64,000 bases of DNA from Cryobacterium frigoriphilum (GTDB lineage: Bacteria > Actinomycetota > Actinomycetes > Actinomycetales > Microbacteriaceae), in contig NZ_SOHE01000088.1 of assembly GCF_004403305.1 (NCBI RefSeq), forward strand, positions 1-64,000, written 5' to 3'. Positions within the stretch are counted from its first letter, which is position 1. Each line of letters starts with the position of its first letter. Of the stretch, positions 26,378-38,485 are shown one piece after another. Both the position numbers and the translations under genes were made by a program. The notes beneath the pieces are model-generated. The model searched no databases. It worked only from the letters and a program-made list of their open reading frames with translations, and was not told the origin of the DNA.

Positions 26378-26403
26378 GGCTCTATTCGATCAGAGTTCTG
26401 GAC

Positions 26404-26418
26404 TACCCTCGACACGTG
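26404..26418 (+). promoter_or_regulatory. -10 box and leaderless GTG start of dut
   Basis: TACCCT (26404-26409) is followed by six bases and the GTG start at 26416. No ribosome-binding site is present, so dut is likely translated from a leaderless message. Confidence 0.55.
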
Positions 26419-26880
26419 GCAGAAAGCGTAGAAGTACTGATAACCGCGTCCGTCCTCCCCAACTACGCGCATCCCGGTGATGCCGGGGCCGATCTGCATT
26501 CGGCGGAGGCCCTCACGCTCGCTCCGGGAGCGCGCGCCCTCGTGGGCACCGGCGTGTCGATAGCGTTGCCCGACGGGTTTGCGGCCTTCGTCGTTCCCCG
26601 CAGCGGCCTCGCGGTCAAGCACGGCATCACGATCGTGAACTCTCCGGGAACAGTGGATGCCGGCTATCGCGGCGAAATCAAGATCGCCCTGCTCAACACC
26701 GACCCGGCCGAGGCCTTTCGCATCGAGATCGGCGACCGCATCGCGCAGCTCATCGTGATGCCCGTCGCCCATGCCACGTTCATTCCGGTCGAGCACCTTC
26801 CCGGCAGCCAGCGTGGCGTCGGCGGATTCGGCTCCACCGGCACCGCGCCCGCAACAAACCAGACAGGAGGCGCACTGTGA
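26416..26880 (+). CDS. dut: Deoxyuridine 5'-triphosphate nucleotidohydrolase
   Basis: 154 residues. All five dUTPase motifs are visible: DAGADLHSAE, PRSGLAVKHGI, GTVDAGYRGEI with the catalytic Asp, RIAQLIVMPV and the C-terminal RGVGGFGSTG that closes over the substrate. It converts dUTP to dUMP plus diphosphate as a trimer and keeps uracil out of DNA. GTG overlap with the next stop pattern (GTGA) couples it to the DUF3710 gene. Confidence 0.96.
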   Translation: MAESVEVLITASVLPNYAHPGDAGADLHSAEALTLAPGARALVGTGVSIALPDGFAAFVVPRSGLAVKHGITIVNSPGTVDAGYRGEIKIALLNTDPAEAFRIEIGDRIAQLIVMPVAHATFIPVEHLPGSQRGVGGFGSTGTAPATNQTGGAL

Positions 26881-27542
26881 GTGACGCCGAAACCCCCACC
26901 GAGATCGACACCGAGATCGACACTGACCTCGACGCCCCCGCCCAGGCATCCAACGACAAGTCGGCGCCCGACGACCGCGCGACCGAGGGACCGCTCGATG
27001 AACTCGAAGCGAACCCGGTTCGCCCCTACGTCGACCTTGGCGGCATCAAGATTCTGCCCCGCGACGGCCTGCACCTGCGTCTCGAAATCGAAGAGGGCAG
27101 CAAGCGTGTCGTTGCCATCGGACTCGACTACGCCGGTTCGACCCTGCAGGTGCAGCCCTTCGCTGCCCCGCGTTCGACCGGCCTGTGGCACGAGATTCGC
27201 GACCAGATTCGCGACCAGATCGGCAAGCAGGGTGGCACCACGACCCTGCGCGAGGGGCCGTTCGGCCCCGAACTGCTCGCCGAAATCCCCGTCGCCGCTG
27301 GTCAGGGCCAGGGCGGCGTCACCCGACTCGCTCGCTTCGTGGGTGTCGACGGGCCGCGCTGGTTCCTGCGCGGAGTGATCGCCGGCGAGGGTGCCGTGAA
27401 CCCCGAGGCGGCCGCCCAGATCGAGGACCTCTTCCGCAGCATCGTCGTCGTGCGTGGCGCAACCCCGATGCCGCCTCGTGACCTGATTCCCCTGCGCATG
27501 CCGGCGTCGTCGACACCGACACCGGAAGCCAACCCCGCCTGA
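26877..27542 (+). CDS. DUF3710 family protein
   Basis: 221 residues. An acidic N-terminus (~45 residues) precedes the conserved domain YVDLGGIKILPRDGLHLRLE, with QVQPFAAPRSTGLWHEIRDQI and GVDGPRWFLRGVIAGEGA. Actinobacteria-specific; always near dut. Starts at a GTG overlapping the dut stop. Function unknown; location suggests coexpression with dut and DUF3159. Confidence 0.93.
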   Translation: MSDAETPTEIDTEIDTDLDAPAQASNDKSAPDDRATEGPLDELEANPVRPYVDLGGIKILPRDGLHLRLEIEEGSKRVVAIGLDYAGSTLQVQPFAAPRSTGLWHEIRDQIRDQIGKQGGTTTLREGPFGPELLAEIPVAAGQGQGGVTRLARFVGVDGPRWFLRGVIAGEGAVNPEAAAQIEDLFRSIVVVRGATPMPPRDLIPLRMPASSTPTPEANPA

Positions 27543-27613
27543 GGCCCCGGCCTTGTCGCTGAGTCGCCGACTCATCCGAAACCGGACCGATTCAACCGAA
27601 GCTGGACAGTCAC

Positions 27614-28519
27614 ATGAGCCACGAATCTGACCACTCCGACCCGGCTGGCAGCGGCCGCGGCAGCGCGGGGACTCCGTCCGGCACTCCCGACGACGCGCCC
27701 GCTCCCGTCGCGTCTGCGACTCCGACCGACTCTGCAACTCCGACCGACTCTGCAACTCCGACCGACTCTGCCGTTCCAACAGCTTCTGCCGCTCCAACAG
27801 CTTCCGCCGTGTTCGCCGAGTCGATGGCCGGCGCCGCCCGCCGTGCCGGGTTCGGTGCGGCGACCGAGGGGGAGGCGATCAGTGGCAAGGCGCTGCTGGC
27901 CACGATGGGCGGCATCCGTGGCCTGATCGAGGCCGTGCTGCCCGGGCTCGTGTTTCTGGTCACCTACTCGCTCACCATCGATCCGTCGACCGATGTCACG
28001 ACCGACCCGATCGGTACCCTGTTGCCCTCGCTCGTGGCGCCCCTCGTGATCGGTGTCATCTTCGTCGTGCTGCGCGCCGTGACCCGGCAGACGACGACGC
28101 CGGCCATTGGCGGCCTCGTCGGAACGGCCATCAGCGTTGCCCTGGCGCTGTTCACCGGCAAGCCCTCGGACTTCTTTCTCGTCGGCCTCTGGACCAACGC
28201 CGGCTACGGAGCCGCGCTTCTCATCTCGGTTCTGGTGCGCTGGCCCCTTATTGGGGTGGCGGTGGGTTTTCTCATGGGCGACGGCGTGGCGTGGCGACTC
28301 GACGCCTCCAAGCGGCGCGTTCTGACGATTCTCACTCTCTGCTGGACCGGCCTGTTCCTGGGGCGCCTGGCGGTGCAACTTCCCATGTACCTGGCCGACA
28401 ACGTCGAGCTGCTCGCCACCACCAAGCTGCTGATGGGCATCCCGCTCTATGCCCCCCTGCTCGTCGTCTCCTGGCTGCTCGTGCGTTCGGTGTATCGCAA
28501 AGCGGATGCCGCCGCCTAG
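27614..28519 (+). CDS. DUF3159 family membrane protein
   Basis: 301 residues. A long low-complexity N-terminus contains an 18-bp repeat coding SATPTD, followed by about six hydrophobic segments; marks include MGGIRGLIEAVLPGLVFLVTY, GLWTNAGYGAALL and LPMYLADNVELLATTKLLMG. Typical neighbour of dut/DUF3710 in actinobacteria. Function unknown; it may be an intracellular-septation-like membrane protein. Confidence 0.92.
   Translation: MSHESDHSDPAGSGRGSAGTPSGTPDDAPAPVASATPTDSATPTDSATPTDSAVPTASAAPTASAVFAESMAGAARRAGFGAATEGEAISGKALLATMGGIRGLIEAVLPGLVFLVTYSLTIDPSTDVTTDPIGTLLPSLVAPLVIGVIFVVLRAVTRQTTTPAIGGLVGTAISVALALFTGKPSDFFLVGLWTNAGYGAALLISVLVRWPLIGVAVGFLMGDGVAWRLDASKRRVLTILTLCWTGLFLGRLAVQLPMYLADNVELLATTKLLMGIPLYAPLLVVSWLLVRSVYRKADAAA
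27717..27790. repeat. 18-bp tandem repeat in the DUF3159 N-terminus
   Basis: Three near-identical units AACTCCGACCGACTCTGC code SATPTD, followed by diverged copies coding related Ser/Ala/Pro/Thr residues. Confidence 0.88.
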
Positions 28520-28549
28520 TCCGGCCCGTGCGGTCCTGGCTGCTAGAGT

Positions 28550-28567
28550 TATCTTGACGTCAAGATA
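28550..28567. promoter_or_regulatory. Perfect 18-bp palindrome upstream of acnA
   Basis: TATCTTGACGTCAAGATA is fully palindromic and lies 172 bases before the acnA GTG. A related half-site TTCTTGATG follows at about 28570. It looks like a dimeric repressor operator, of MarR or similar type; the regulator is not in this window. Confidence 0.65.
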
Positions 28568-28738
28568 GTTTCTTGATGTGCGTGAAGTCCGGTTCGAACG
28601 TGAACTGTAGTTTGTACGTGAACGGTAGGCCCGGCATCCGCTGGTAAGGCTTACCTTGCTGGCACGAGGGTGTGTCCGGCCACAAGGATTGAGGATTGCC
28701 GCCGGTACCCCGTCGGCTCCCACAAAGGAGAGGGCATC

Positions 28739-31573
<2,835 letters not shown>

Positions 31574-31675
31574 CCTGGTTACCAACCTCTGGCGCGTAGA
31601 CTCGATTCATTCGGGTCTGCGCGCCGGTGGTCTTTAATACACACACGCACGACCCCTCAAGCAAAGGTGGCTGGG

Positions 31676-33628
31676 ATGACCCTTCTGGAGACGATCCACG
31701 GACCAAGGGACCTCGATGGACTCACCCGGGCAGAGCTGGTTCAGCTCGCCGGTGAGGTTCGCGACTTTCTCGTGCGGGAAGTCTCCAAGACCGGGGGACA
31801 CCTCGGCCCCAACCTCGGTGTCGTCGAATTGACCATCGCCATCCATCGGGTATTCGATTCGCCGACGGATGCGATCGTCTTCGACACCGGACATCAAACG
31901 TATGTGCACAAGCTGCTCACCGGGCGTCAGGACTTCAGTAAGCTGCGGCGGCTGACCGGCCTCGCCGGCTACCCGCAGCGCCGCGAGTCCGTACACGACA
32001 TCGTCGAGAGCTCGCACGCCTCGAGCTCGCTGTCCTGGGCCGACGGCATCTCCCGGGCCTTCGAAATGACCGGTCAGCGTGACCGCCACGTGGTGGCCGT
32101 CGTCGGCGACGGCTCGCTGACCGGCGGCATGACCTGGGAAGCCCTCAACAACATCAGCGACGACAACACCCGTCGCCTCATCATCGTCGTCAACGACAAC
32201 GGCCGCTCCTATGCGCCGACCATCGGCGGCATGGCCCGGTTCCTGAACACCGTGCGTACCCGGCGCAGCTACCGCACCGCCTACCTGCACAGCCGCGACG
32301 TCTTCGACAAGCTCGGCGCTCCGGGCCGGGCCATGTACCGCGGCGTGCGCGGCGGCCTGCACGGCTTTCTCAGCAAGGTCACCAACAACGAGGCCCTGTA
32401 CTCCAACCTCGACATCAAATACATCGGCCCGATCGACGGCCACGACCTGGAAGCCATGCAGGAGGCCCTCAGCCAGGCCAAGAACTACGGCGCGCCCGTG
32501 ATCGTGCACGCCATCACCCAGAAGGGTAAAGGCTACGAGCCGGCCGTACAGGACTCCGCAGACCAGTTCCACGCCGTCGGCCAGATCGACCCGGAGACCG
32601 GCGAATCCATCGAGCTGCCCGGCAAACCCTCGTACACCTCGGTTTTCGCCGACGAGCTGCTGCGCCTCGCGACCGAGAACGACCGCATCGTGGCGATCAC
32701 GGCCGCGATGTTGCGCCCCACCGGCCTGCACAAGATGGCGGAGCGTTTTCCCGACCGCGTGCACGACGTGGGCATCGCCGAGCAGCACGCCGTGACATCC
32801 GCCGCCGGCCTCGCGTTCGGCGGTCTGCACCCCGTCGTCGCCCTCTACGCGACCTTCATCAACCGCGCCTTCGACCAGGTGCTCATGGACGTCGCGCTGC
32901 ACCAGGCCGGCGTCACCTTCGTGCTCGACCGTGCCGGAGTCACCGGCCCTGACGGCCCCAGCCACCACGGCATGTGGGACCTCGCAATTCTGCAGGTCAT
33001 CCCCAACATTCGCCTCGCGGCACCGCGCGACTCCGCACGCCTGCGCGAGGAACTCGCGGAAGCCGTGCTCGTCGACGACGCACCCACCGTGCTGCGGTTC
33101 CCGAAGGGCAGCACCGGAACCGAGTACGACGCCGTGCGCCGCCTGCCAGACGGGGTCGACGTGCTGCTCGAGTCGTCAGAGCAGGACGTGCTCATCGTCA
33201 CGGTCGGACCGATGGCCGGCATGGGCCTCGAGATCGCCGAACGCCTCGCCGCCCAGGGTATCGGGGCGACCGTCATCGACCCGCGCTGGGTGGTGCCGGT
33301 ACCGAAGTCGGTGATCGAGCTCGCCGCCGCGCACCGCATTCTGGTCAGTCTCGAAGACGGAATCCGGGTCGGCGGAATCGGCACCCGCATCCGCCAGGAC
33401 CTGCGCGAGGCCGGCGTCGACACCGCGGTCACCGAGCTCGGGCTGCCCGACCAGTTTCTCGATCACGGAACCCGCGCCGAGATTCTCGAACGGGTCGGCC
33501 TCACCCCGCAGCGCATCGCCCGCGACGTCGTGGCGATGGTACTCGGCTCCAAGATTCCGCACGCCAAGCCGCTGCCGCCGAACCGCGCAGACACCGGCTC
33601 GATCACGGTCACCCGCCGCGACACCTAG
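31676..33628 (+). CDS. dxs: 1-deoxy-D-xylulose-5-phosphate synthase
   Basis: 650 residues. Condenses pyruvate and glyceraldehyde 3-phosphate, the first step of the MEP isoprenoid pathway. Thiamine-diphosphate site VGDGSLTGGMTWEALNN, HDIVESSHASSSLSWADG near residue 108 and the transketolase motif DVGIAEQHAVTSAAGLAF. Start at the ATG 31676, seven bases after AAAGGTGG; a GTG three codons upstream is less well placed. A possible -10 TAGACT lies at 31596-31601. Monocistronic, closed by a long hairpin. Confidence 0.95.
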   Translation: MTLLETIHGPRDLDGLTRAELVQLAGEVRDFLVREVSKTGGHLGPNLGVVELTIAIHRVFDSPTDAIVFDTGHQTYVHKLLTGRQDFSKLRRLTGLAGYPQRRESVHDIVESSHASSSLSWADGISRAFEMTGQRDRHVVAVVGDGSLTGGMTWEALNNISDDNTRRLIIVVNDNGRSYAPTIGGMARFLNTVRTRRSYRTAYLHSRDVFDKLGAPGRAMYRGVRGGLHGFLSKVTNNEALYSNLDIKYIGPIDGHDLEAMQEALSQAKNYGAPVIVHAITQKGKGYEPAVQDSADQFHAVGQIDPETGESIELPGKPSYTSVFADELLRLATENDRIVAITAAMLRPTGLHKMAERFPDRVHDVGIAEQHAVTSAAGLAFGGLHPVVALYATFINRAFDQVLMDVALHQAGVTFVLDRAGVTGPDGPSHHGMWDLAILQVIPNIRLAAPRDSARLREELAEAVLVDDAPTVLRFPKGSTGTEYDAVRRLPDGVDVLLESSEQDVLIVTVGPMAGMGLEIAERLAAQGIGATVIDPRWVVPVPKSVIELAAAHRILVSLEDGIRVGGIGTRIRQDLREAGVDTAVTELGLPDQFLDHGTRAEILERVGLTPQRIARDVVAMVLGSKIPHAKPLPPNRADTGSITVTRRDT

Positions 33629-33645
33629 GTTCGCTCGTCACAATC

Positions 33646-33705
33646 CGCGAGTGAGCGCTTTCTGCACTTCCCGCGCGTGGGAAGTGCAGAAAGCGCTCAC
33701 TCGCG
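33646..33705. terminator. Perfect 27-bp inverted repeat between dxs and fadB
   Basis: Arms 33646-33672 and 33679-33705 pair at all 27 positions around a six-base loop GCGCGT. It sits at a convergent junction with 17 and 14 bases to either stop codon. No T-run follows on either strand. Confidence 0.8.
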
Positions 33706-33719
33706 AAACCTGTGCGGGG

Positions 33720-35888
33720 CTAGCTCAGCACGGCGACGGATGCCACGCCGCGGATTGCGGGGGAGTGGAACGTTGCCGCGAACACCCGCTCGCTGGCCCC
33801 GACCCGATCGAGGTACGGCGTGATGCCGCCCATCTGGAACGGCCAGCCGGCGCCGAGAATCATGCACAGGTCGATGTCTTCGGCGGCGTGAACCACGTCG
33901 TCATCGAGCATCCGCTTGATCTCGTCGGCGAGGCCGTCTTCGACCCTGGCCAGGATCTGTTCGGCCGTCATCGGTGTCGTTCCGCCGGCGACGATGGTCA
34001 CGGCCTTCTTGTCGAAGCCGGTGACGCGTCCCTTCGCGTCACGAGCGAGGATCGTGCCGTGCTCGGCGAGACGGTGCAGGTTCGTGCTCTCGAAGAACCG
34101 GTCAGGGAACGCCGCGTGATGGGTGTCGAGCACGTGCGCGCCGACCTTGAGGCCGACCAGCTCGAGCAGCTCGAACGGTGACATCGGCAGCCCGAACGGG
34201 TCGAGCGCGCCGTTGACGACCTCGAACGGGGTGCCGGTGTCGACGGCGTGCATGGCCTCACCGAGCAGCTTGGCCAGCAGGCGGTTCACCACGAATCCGG
34301 GGGTGTCCCTCGTGATGACCGCGTTCTTGCGCAGCTTTCCGGCCACGACCATCGCGGTCGACAGGGTCACCTCATTGGTCGACGGTGTGTTGACGACCTC
34401 GATCAGCGGCATCACGGCGACCGGGTTGAAGAAGTGGAACCCGACGAGCCGTTCCGGGTGCTGCAGATTCGCACCGATCTGCTCGACCGATAACGACGAG
34501 GTGTTCGTGGCCAGGATCGCCTCGGGCGACACGAACTTCTCGATCTCCGCGAAGACCGCCTGCTTCACACCGAGCTCCTCGAACACGGCCTCGATGACCC
34601 AGTCCGCGTCGGCGAAGTCGGCCTTGTCGGTCGTGCCGGTGACGAGCGCGCGCAGCCGGTTCGCTTCATCCGCTGATATGCGCTTCTTGCTCTCGAGCGT
34701 GGCAATCTCGGAGTGGATGTAGGCGACGCCCTTGTCGACCCTGGCCTGATCGAGGTCGGTGATCACGACGGGAACCCGCAGGCGACGCACGAAGAGCAGC
34801 GCGAACTGGCTCGCCATGAGTCCGGCACCGATCACGCCGACCTTGCCGATCGGTCGTGCGAGCGCCTTGTCGGGCGTGCCGGCCGGCCGTTTCGCGCGCT
34901 TCTGCACGAGGTTGAAGGCGTAGATGCTCGCCTGCAGCTGGTCGCCGCTGATGAGGTCGGCGAGGGCCTCATCTTCCCGCGCGAATCCCTCGGCCGCGGT
35001 GCCCGACTTCGCGGCCTGCAGCAGGTCGAGGGCCGCATACGGCGAGCGGGCGACGGTTCCGATGCGGTTCACGAGCATCTTGCGGGCGATGCCGACCGCG
35101 GCGTCCCATTTGACCAGGCGCTCGATCTTGCCTGGCACGTTCGGGCGGGTGACCTTGACGGTGCCGGCGATGACCCCGTCGGCCCACGTGATGGACTGTT
35201 CGAGAAACCGGGCCGAGGGGAACAAGACGTCCGCGATGCCGAGTTCGAGGGCATCCGTCGCCTTGAGGGTGCGATTGTTTTTGAGCGGGTTCTCGATGAT
35301 GACCTTGAGGGCGTTCTCGATGCCGATCAGGTTGGGCAGCAGGTAGGAGCCGCCCCAGCCGGGAATCAGCCCGAGAAAGACCTCGGGCAGCGCGATGGCT
35401 GGCACCGTCGCGTCCACCGTGCGGTAATCGGCGTTCAGCGCGATCTCGAGGCCGCCGCCGAGGGCAAGGCCGTTGATGAACACGAACGACGGCACCCCGA
35501 GGGTTGCCTGCTTGGCGAAGGCGAAGTGACCGAGCTGGGTCAGCAGCTTGCCGACCTCCCGCGAGGGGACCTCGGCAACCTTGCTCAGGTCGGCTCCGGC
35601 CGCGAGAATGAACGGCTTGCCGGTCACGGCCACGCCGTGGATCTCGCCGCGCCCGGCGCGCGCCGTGAGCGTGTCGAGGGTCGCCGCGAACTCGAGCAGG
35701 GTGACCGGGCCGAGGGTGTTCGGCCGGGTGTGGTCGCGGCCGTTGTCGAGGGTGACGAGGGCGAGGGTGCGGCCGCCCGACAACGGAATGTCGCGCACGT
35801 AGCAGTGCGTGACGACCTCATCGGCCGACATCTCTACGAGCGGGGAGAAATCGAGCGAGTCGTAGTTGAGCGTGCTCGTGTCGGTCAT
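33720..35888 (-). CDS. fadB: Bifunctional enoyl-CoA hydratase / 3-hydroxyacyl-CoA dehydrogenase
   Basis: 722 residues, full length for FadB. The N-terminal hydratase domain keeps both glutamates (LALGGGLEIAL and ALPEVFLGLIPGWGG). The dehydrogenase domain starts at about residue 375 with VGVIGAGLMASQFALLF and has catalytic His in GFHFFNPVAVMPLIEVV. It performs hydration and NAD-dependent oxidation in beta-oxidation. The ATG overlaps the fadA stop (ATGA), so FadA and FadB are made together as a complex. Confidence 0.95.
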   Translation of the reverse strand: MTDTSTLNYDSLDFSPLVEMSADEVVTHCYVRDIPLSGGRTLALVTLDNGRDHTRPNTLGPVTLLEFAATLDTLTARAGRGEIHGVAVTGKPFILAAGADLSKVAEVPSREVGKLLTQLGHFAFAKQATLGVPSFVFINGLALGGGLEIALNADYRTVDATVPAIALPEVFLGLIPGWGGSYLLPNLIGIENALKVIIENPLKNNRTLKATDALELGIADVLFPSARFLEQSITWADGVIAGTVKVTRPNVPGKIERLVKWDAAVGIARKMLVNRIGTVARSPYAALDLLQAAKSGTAAEGFAREDEALADLISGDQLQASIYAFNLVQKRAKRPAGTPDKALARPIGKVGVIGAGLMASQFALLFVRRLRVPVVITDLDQARVDKGVAYIHSEIATLESKKRISADEANRLRALVTGTTDKADFADADWVIEAVFEELGVKQAVFAEIEKFVSPEAILATNTSSLSVEQIGANLQHPERLVGFHFFNPVAVMPLIEVVNTPSTNEVTLSTAMVVAGKLRKNAVITRDTPGFVVNRLLAKLLGEAMHAVDTGTPFEVVNGALDPFGLPMSPFELLELVGLKVGAHVLDTHHAAFPDRFFESTNLHRLAEHGTILARDAKGRVTGFDKKAVTIVAGGTTPMTAEQILARVEDGLADEIKRMLDDDVVHAAEDIDLCMILGAGWPFQMGGITPYLDRVGASERVFAATFHSPAIRGVASVAVLS

Positions 35889-37090
35889 CGCTTGCCAGCC
35901 TTCTTGTTGAAGTTCGGGTTTTCCCAGATGACGGTGCCGCCCTGGCCGAGGCCGATGCACATGGCCGTCAGGCCGTAGCGAACCTCGGGGTGCGCGGCAA
36001 ACTGGTGGGCGAGCTGGCTCATGAGGCGCACGCCCGATGAGGCCAGTGGATGCCCGATGGCGATCGCCCCGCCGTACTCGTTGACGCGGGGGTCTTCGTC
36101 GTCGATGCCGAAGTGGTCGAGGAACGAGATGACCTGAACCGCGAAGGCCTCATTGAGCTCGAAGAGGCCGATGTCGGTGATGTTCAGGCCGGCCTTGCGC
36201 AGCGCCTTCTCCGTCGACGGCACCGGGCCCAGACCCATGACCTCCGGTTCGACACCGGCGAATGCGAAGCTGACCATCTTCATCTTGACGCTCAGGCCGA
36301 GCTCTTTCGCGGCGGCACCGCTCGCGAGCAGGCAGGCTGAGGCGCCATCGTTGAGGCCGGAGGCATTGCCGGCCGTGATGCGACCGTGCGAGCGGAAGGG
36401 GGTCCGCAGGGCGGCGAGGCCCTCCATCGTCGTTTCGGGGCGTGGTGCCTCGTCCCTGGTCGCCAGACCCCAGCCCGCGGCGCTGCGGGTGGCGACGGGA
36501 ATCAGATCGGGCTGGATCTGGCCGGCCTCGTAGGCGGCGGCGACCTTCTGCTGGCTCCGCAGCGCGAAACGGTCGGAGCGCTCCTTCGTGTACGAGGGGA
36601 AACGGTCGTGAATGCGCTCGGCGGTCGCTCCCATCACGAGGGCGTCCTCGCTCACGAGGCGTTCGGAGAGGAACCGCGGGTTCGGGTCGGCGCCGAACCC
36701 CATCGGGTGGCGTCCCATGTGCTCGACGCCGCCGGCAATGGCCACGTCATAGGCGCCGAAACCGATCGCGGAACCCATCGTGGTCACGGCGGTCATCGCG
36801 CCGGCGCACATCCGGTCGATCGCGAAGCCGGGCACCGACTTCGGCAGGCCGGCGAGCAGCGCTGCCGTGCGGCCGAGGGTCAGGCCCTGATCACCAGTCT
36901 GCGTCGTCGCGGCGATCGCCACGTCGTCCACGCGGTCTCCTGGCAGGGTCGGGTTGCGTTCCAGCAACCCAATCATGGCCTTCACCACGAGGTCGTCGGC
37001 GCGGGTTCCCCAATACATTCCCTTTTCGCCAGCGCGTCCGAACGGGGTGCGAACCCCGTCTACAAATACGACTTCTGCTCTTTCGGCCAC
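35885..37090 (-). CDS. fadA: Acetyl-CoA acyltransferase (thiolase)
   Basis: 401 residues. Nucleophile Cys95 in DRMCAGAM, His347 in GGAIAIGHPLASSGVR and second Cys378 in AMCIGLGQGG complete the thiolase active site. Cleaves 3-oxoacyl-CoA in the last step of beta-oxidation. GTG start preceded by GGAGG; first gene of the fadAB operon on the minus strand. Confidence 0.96.
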   Translation of the reverse strand: MAERAEVVFVDGVRTPFGRAGEKGMYWGTRADDLVVKAMIGLLERNPTLPGDRVDDVAIAATTQTGDQGLTLGRTAALLAGLPKSVPGFAIDRMCAGAMTAVTTMGSAIGFGAYDVAIAGGVEHMGRHPMGFGADPNPRFLSERLVSEDALVMGATAERIHDRFPSYTKERSDRFALRSQQKVAAAYEAGQIQPDLIPVATRSAAGWGLATRDEAPRPETTMEGLAALRTPFRSHGRITAGNASGLNDGASACLLASGAAAKELGLSVKMKMVSFAFAGVEPEVMGLGPVPSTEKALRKAGLNITDIGLFELNEAFAVQVISFLDHFGIDDEDPRVNEYGGAIAIGHPLASSGVRLMSQLAHQFAAHPEVRYGLTAMCIGLGQGGTVIWENPNFNKKAGKR

Positions 37091-37168
37091 AATGCCTCCA
37101 TCAATCAGTTCGGGTCAGGGCCGATCCTAGAGGGGCAACATTTATGAACGAGAATCCTTTGCCGCTTT

Positions 37169-38485
37169 CTACGACTCGGAATCCGGAGCGGGCTCCTCGG
37201 TTTGGTGATCATCTACAAAAGCTTCGGCGATTACTTGTGCAGTGGCGTCAATTTGCCACTGCCGCGCACCGAGCTCTGCCAGGGCCAGGGCGACGGATGC
37301 CGCATCCGTCGGCTGCGGAGGCGACCACGCGACGCGACGCAGATAGTCGGGGGTCAGCAGATTCTCGAGCGGAATCGACAGGGCCTCTCCGACCTCGGCG
37401 AGGGCGAGGCGGGCGAACCGGTAACGAACGTCGGCTTCGGGGTTACGTTCGGCCCAGGCGCGCGGCGGCGGCAGGGTGTCGCCCGACGGCTTGAGCTGCG
37501 GCAACTCGGTCGTGGTCTGCGCGAACGCAATCGCCGCCCACCACCGGTCGAGCTGGCTGCGGCTGGCGCGTCCCGTGAACTCGCGCAGATTCGAGAGAGC
37601 CTGCCGGGTGCTGGGGTTGAGCTTCGCCGCGGCGATAATGGCGGCATCGGGAATGAGCCGACCGGGTGAAATGTCCACGTCACGGGCGTAGTCGTCGCGC
37701 GCGATCCAGAGTTCCCTGGCCACGGCGAGGTTGCGCACCCCGCGCAGCCCGTGCACGCCAGAGAGGCGGCGCCACGGTTCTGCCCTGGCCGGCTTGGCTT
37801 CCTTGGCCAGCACGGCCTGAAACTCCTGCTCCGCGATGCCGGACTTGCGGGCCTCGGTGAACATCATCACCATGCGGTCGTACAGATCGGGCAGCAGCTC
37901 GACGTCGAGGGCCGCATAGACGAGCCACGGTTCCGGCAACGGCCGGGTCGACCAGTTCGCGGCCGAGTGCTCTTTCTTCAGGTGGATGCTGAGCAGCTCT
38001 TCGACGACGGTGCCGAGGCCGACGCGGGGAAGTCCGAGCAGTCGCGCGCCGAGTTCGGTGTCAAAAATGCGCTGCGGGTCGATGCCGACCTCGCGCAGGC
38101 AGGCCAGGTCTTGGCTGGCCGCGTGCAGAATCCAGACCTGATCGGCCAGGGCGTCGTTGAGTTCGGAGAAATCACCGATCGGCGGCGGGTCGAACAGAAA
38201 GGTGCCGGCGTCGCGCCGGTAGATCTGAATCAGGTAGGCGCGCTGGGAATAGGTGAAACCGGATGCCCGTTCCGCGTCGATCCCGATCGGCCCGGTTCCC
38301 GCGGCGAGCAGTTTCGTCGCGGCCAGGTACCCCTCGCGGGTGTCGATGACCCGGTGGGTGCCGAGATCGATCGTGTGGCCCTCGGTAATCGTGCGGGCCC
38401 CCGGGGTGGCGACCTCTGCGGTGTGCGCTGTGATGTGCGCCGTGGTGCCGCTCGGGTCCTCGATCTGGGAGTCCCGGCTATCCAC
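37169..38485 (-). CDS. rnd: Ribonuclease D-type 3'-5' exonuclease with HRDC domain
   Basis: 438 residues. DEDD exonuclease: Asp/Glu in GIDAERASGFTY, Asp in HAASQDLACL and Asp in YAALDVELLPDLYD, all in the N-terminal half. An HRDC-type helical domain follows (GVRNLAVARELWIARDDYAR, ISPGRLIPDAAI). Probably trims tRNA or other RNA 3' ends. The GTG at 38485 overlaps the DUF3000 stop by eight bases, a coupling common in actinobacteria; no good ATG exists nearby. Confidence 0.92.
   Translation of the reverse strand: MDSRDSQIEDPSGTTAHITAHTAEVATPGARTITEGHTIDLGTHRVIDTREGYLAATKLLAAGTGPIGIDAERASGFTYSQRAYLIQIYRRDAGTFLFDPPPIGDFSELNDALADQVWILHAASQDLACLREVGIDPQRIFDTELGARLLGLPRVGLGTVVEELLSIHLKKEHSAANWSTRPLPEPWLVYAALDVELLPDLYDRMVMMFTEARKSGIAEQEFQAVLAKEAKPARAEPWRRLSGVHGLRGVRNLAVARELWIARDDYARDVDISPGRLIPDAAIIAAAKLNPSTRQALSNLREFTGRASRSQLDRWWAAIAFAQTTTELPQLKPSGDTLPPPRAWAERNPEADVRYRFARLALAEVGEALSIPLENLLTPDYLRRVAWSPPQPTDAASVALALAELGARQWQIDATAQVIAEAFVDDHQTEEPAPDSES

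Noticed and set aside
33646-33705. tRNA or small structured RNA gene
   Set aside because: The sequence folds as one uninterrupted 27-bp hairpin, without a cloverleaf, anticodon arm or conserved tRNA box.
34713-35978. 421-codon plus-strand frame opposite fadB
   Set aside because: Lies entirely antisense to fadB/fadA, Val/Asp/Gly/Arg-biased, without motifs or a ribosome site.
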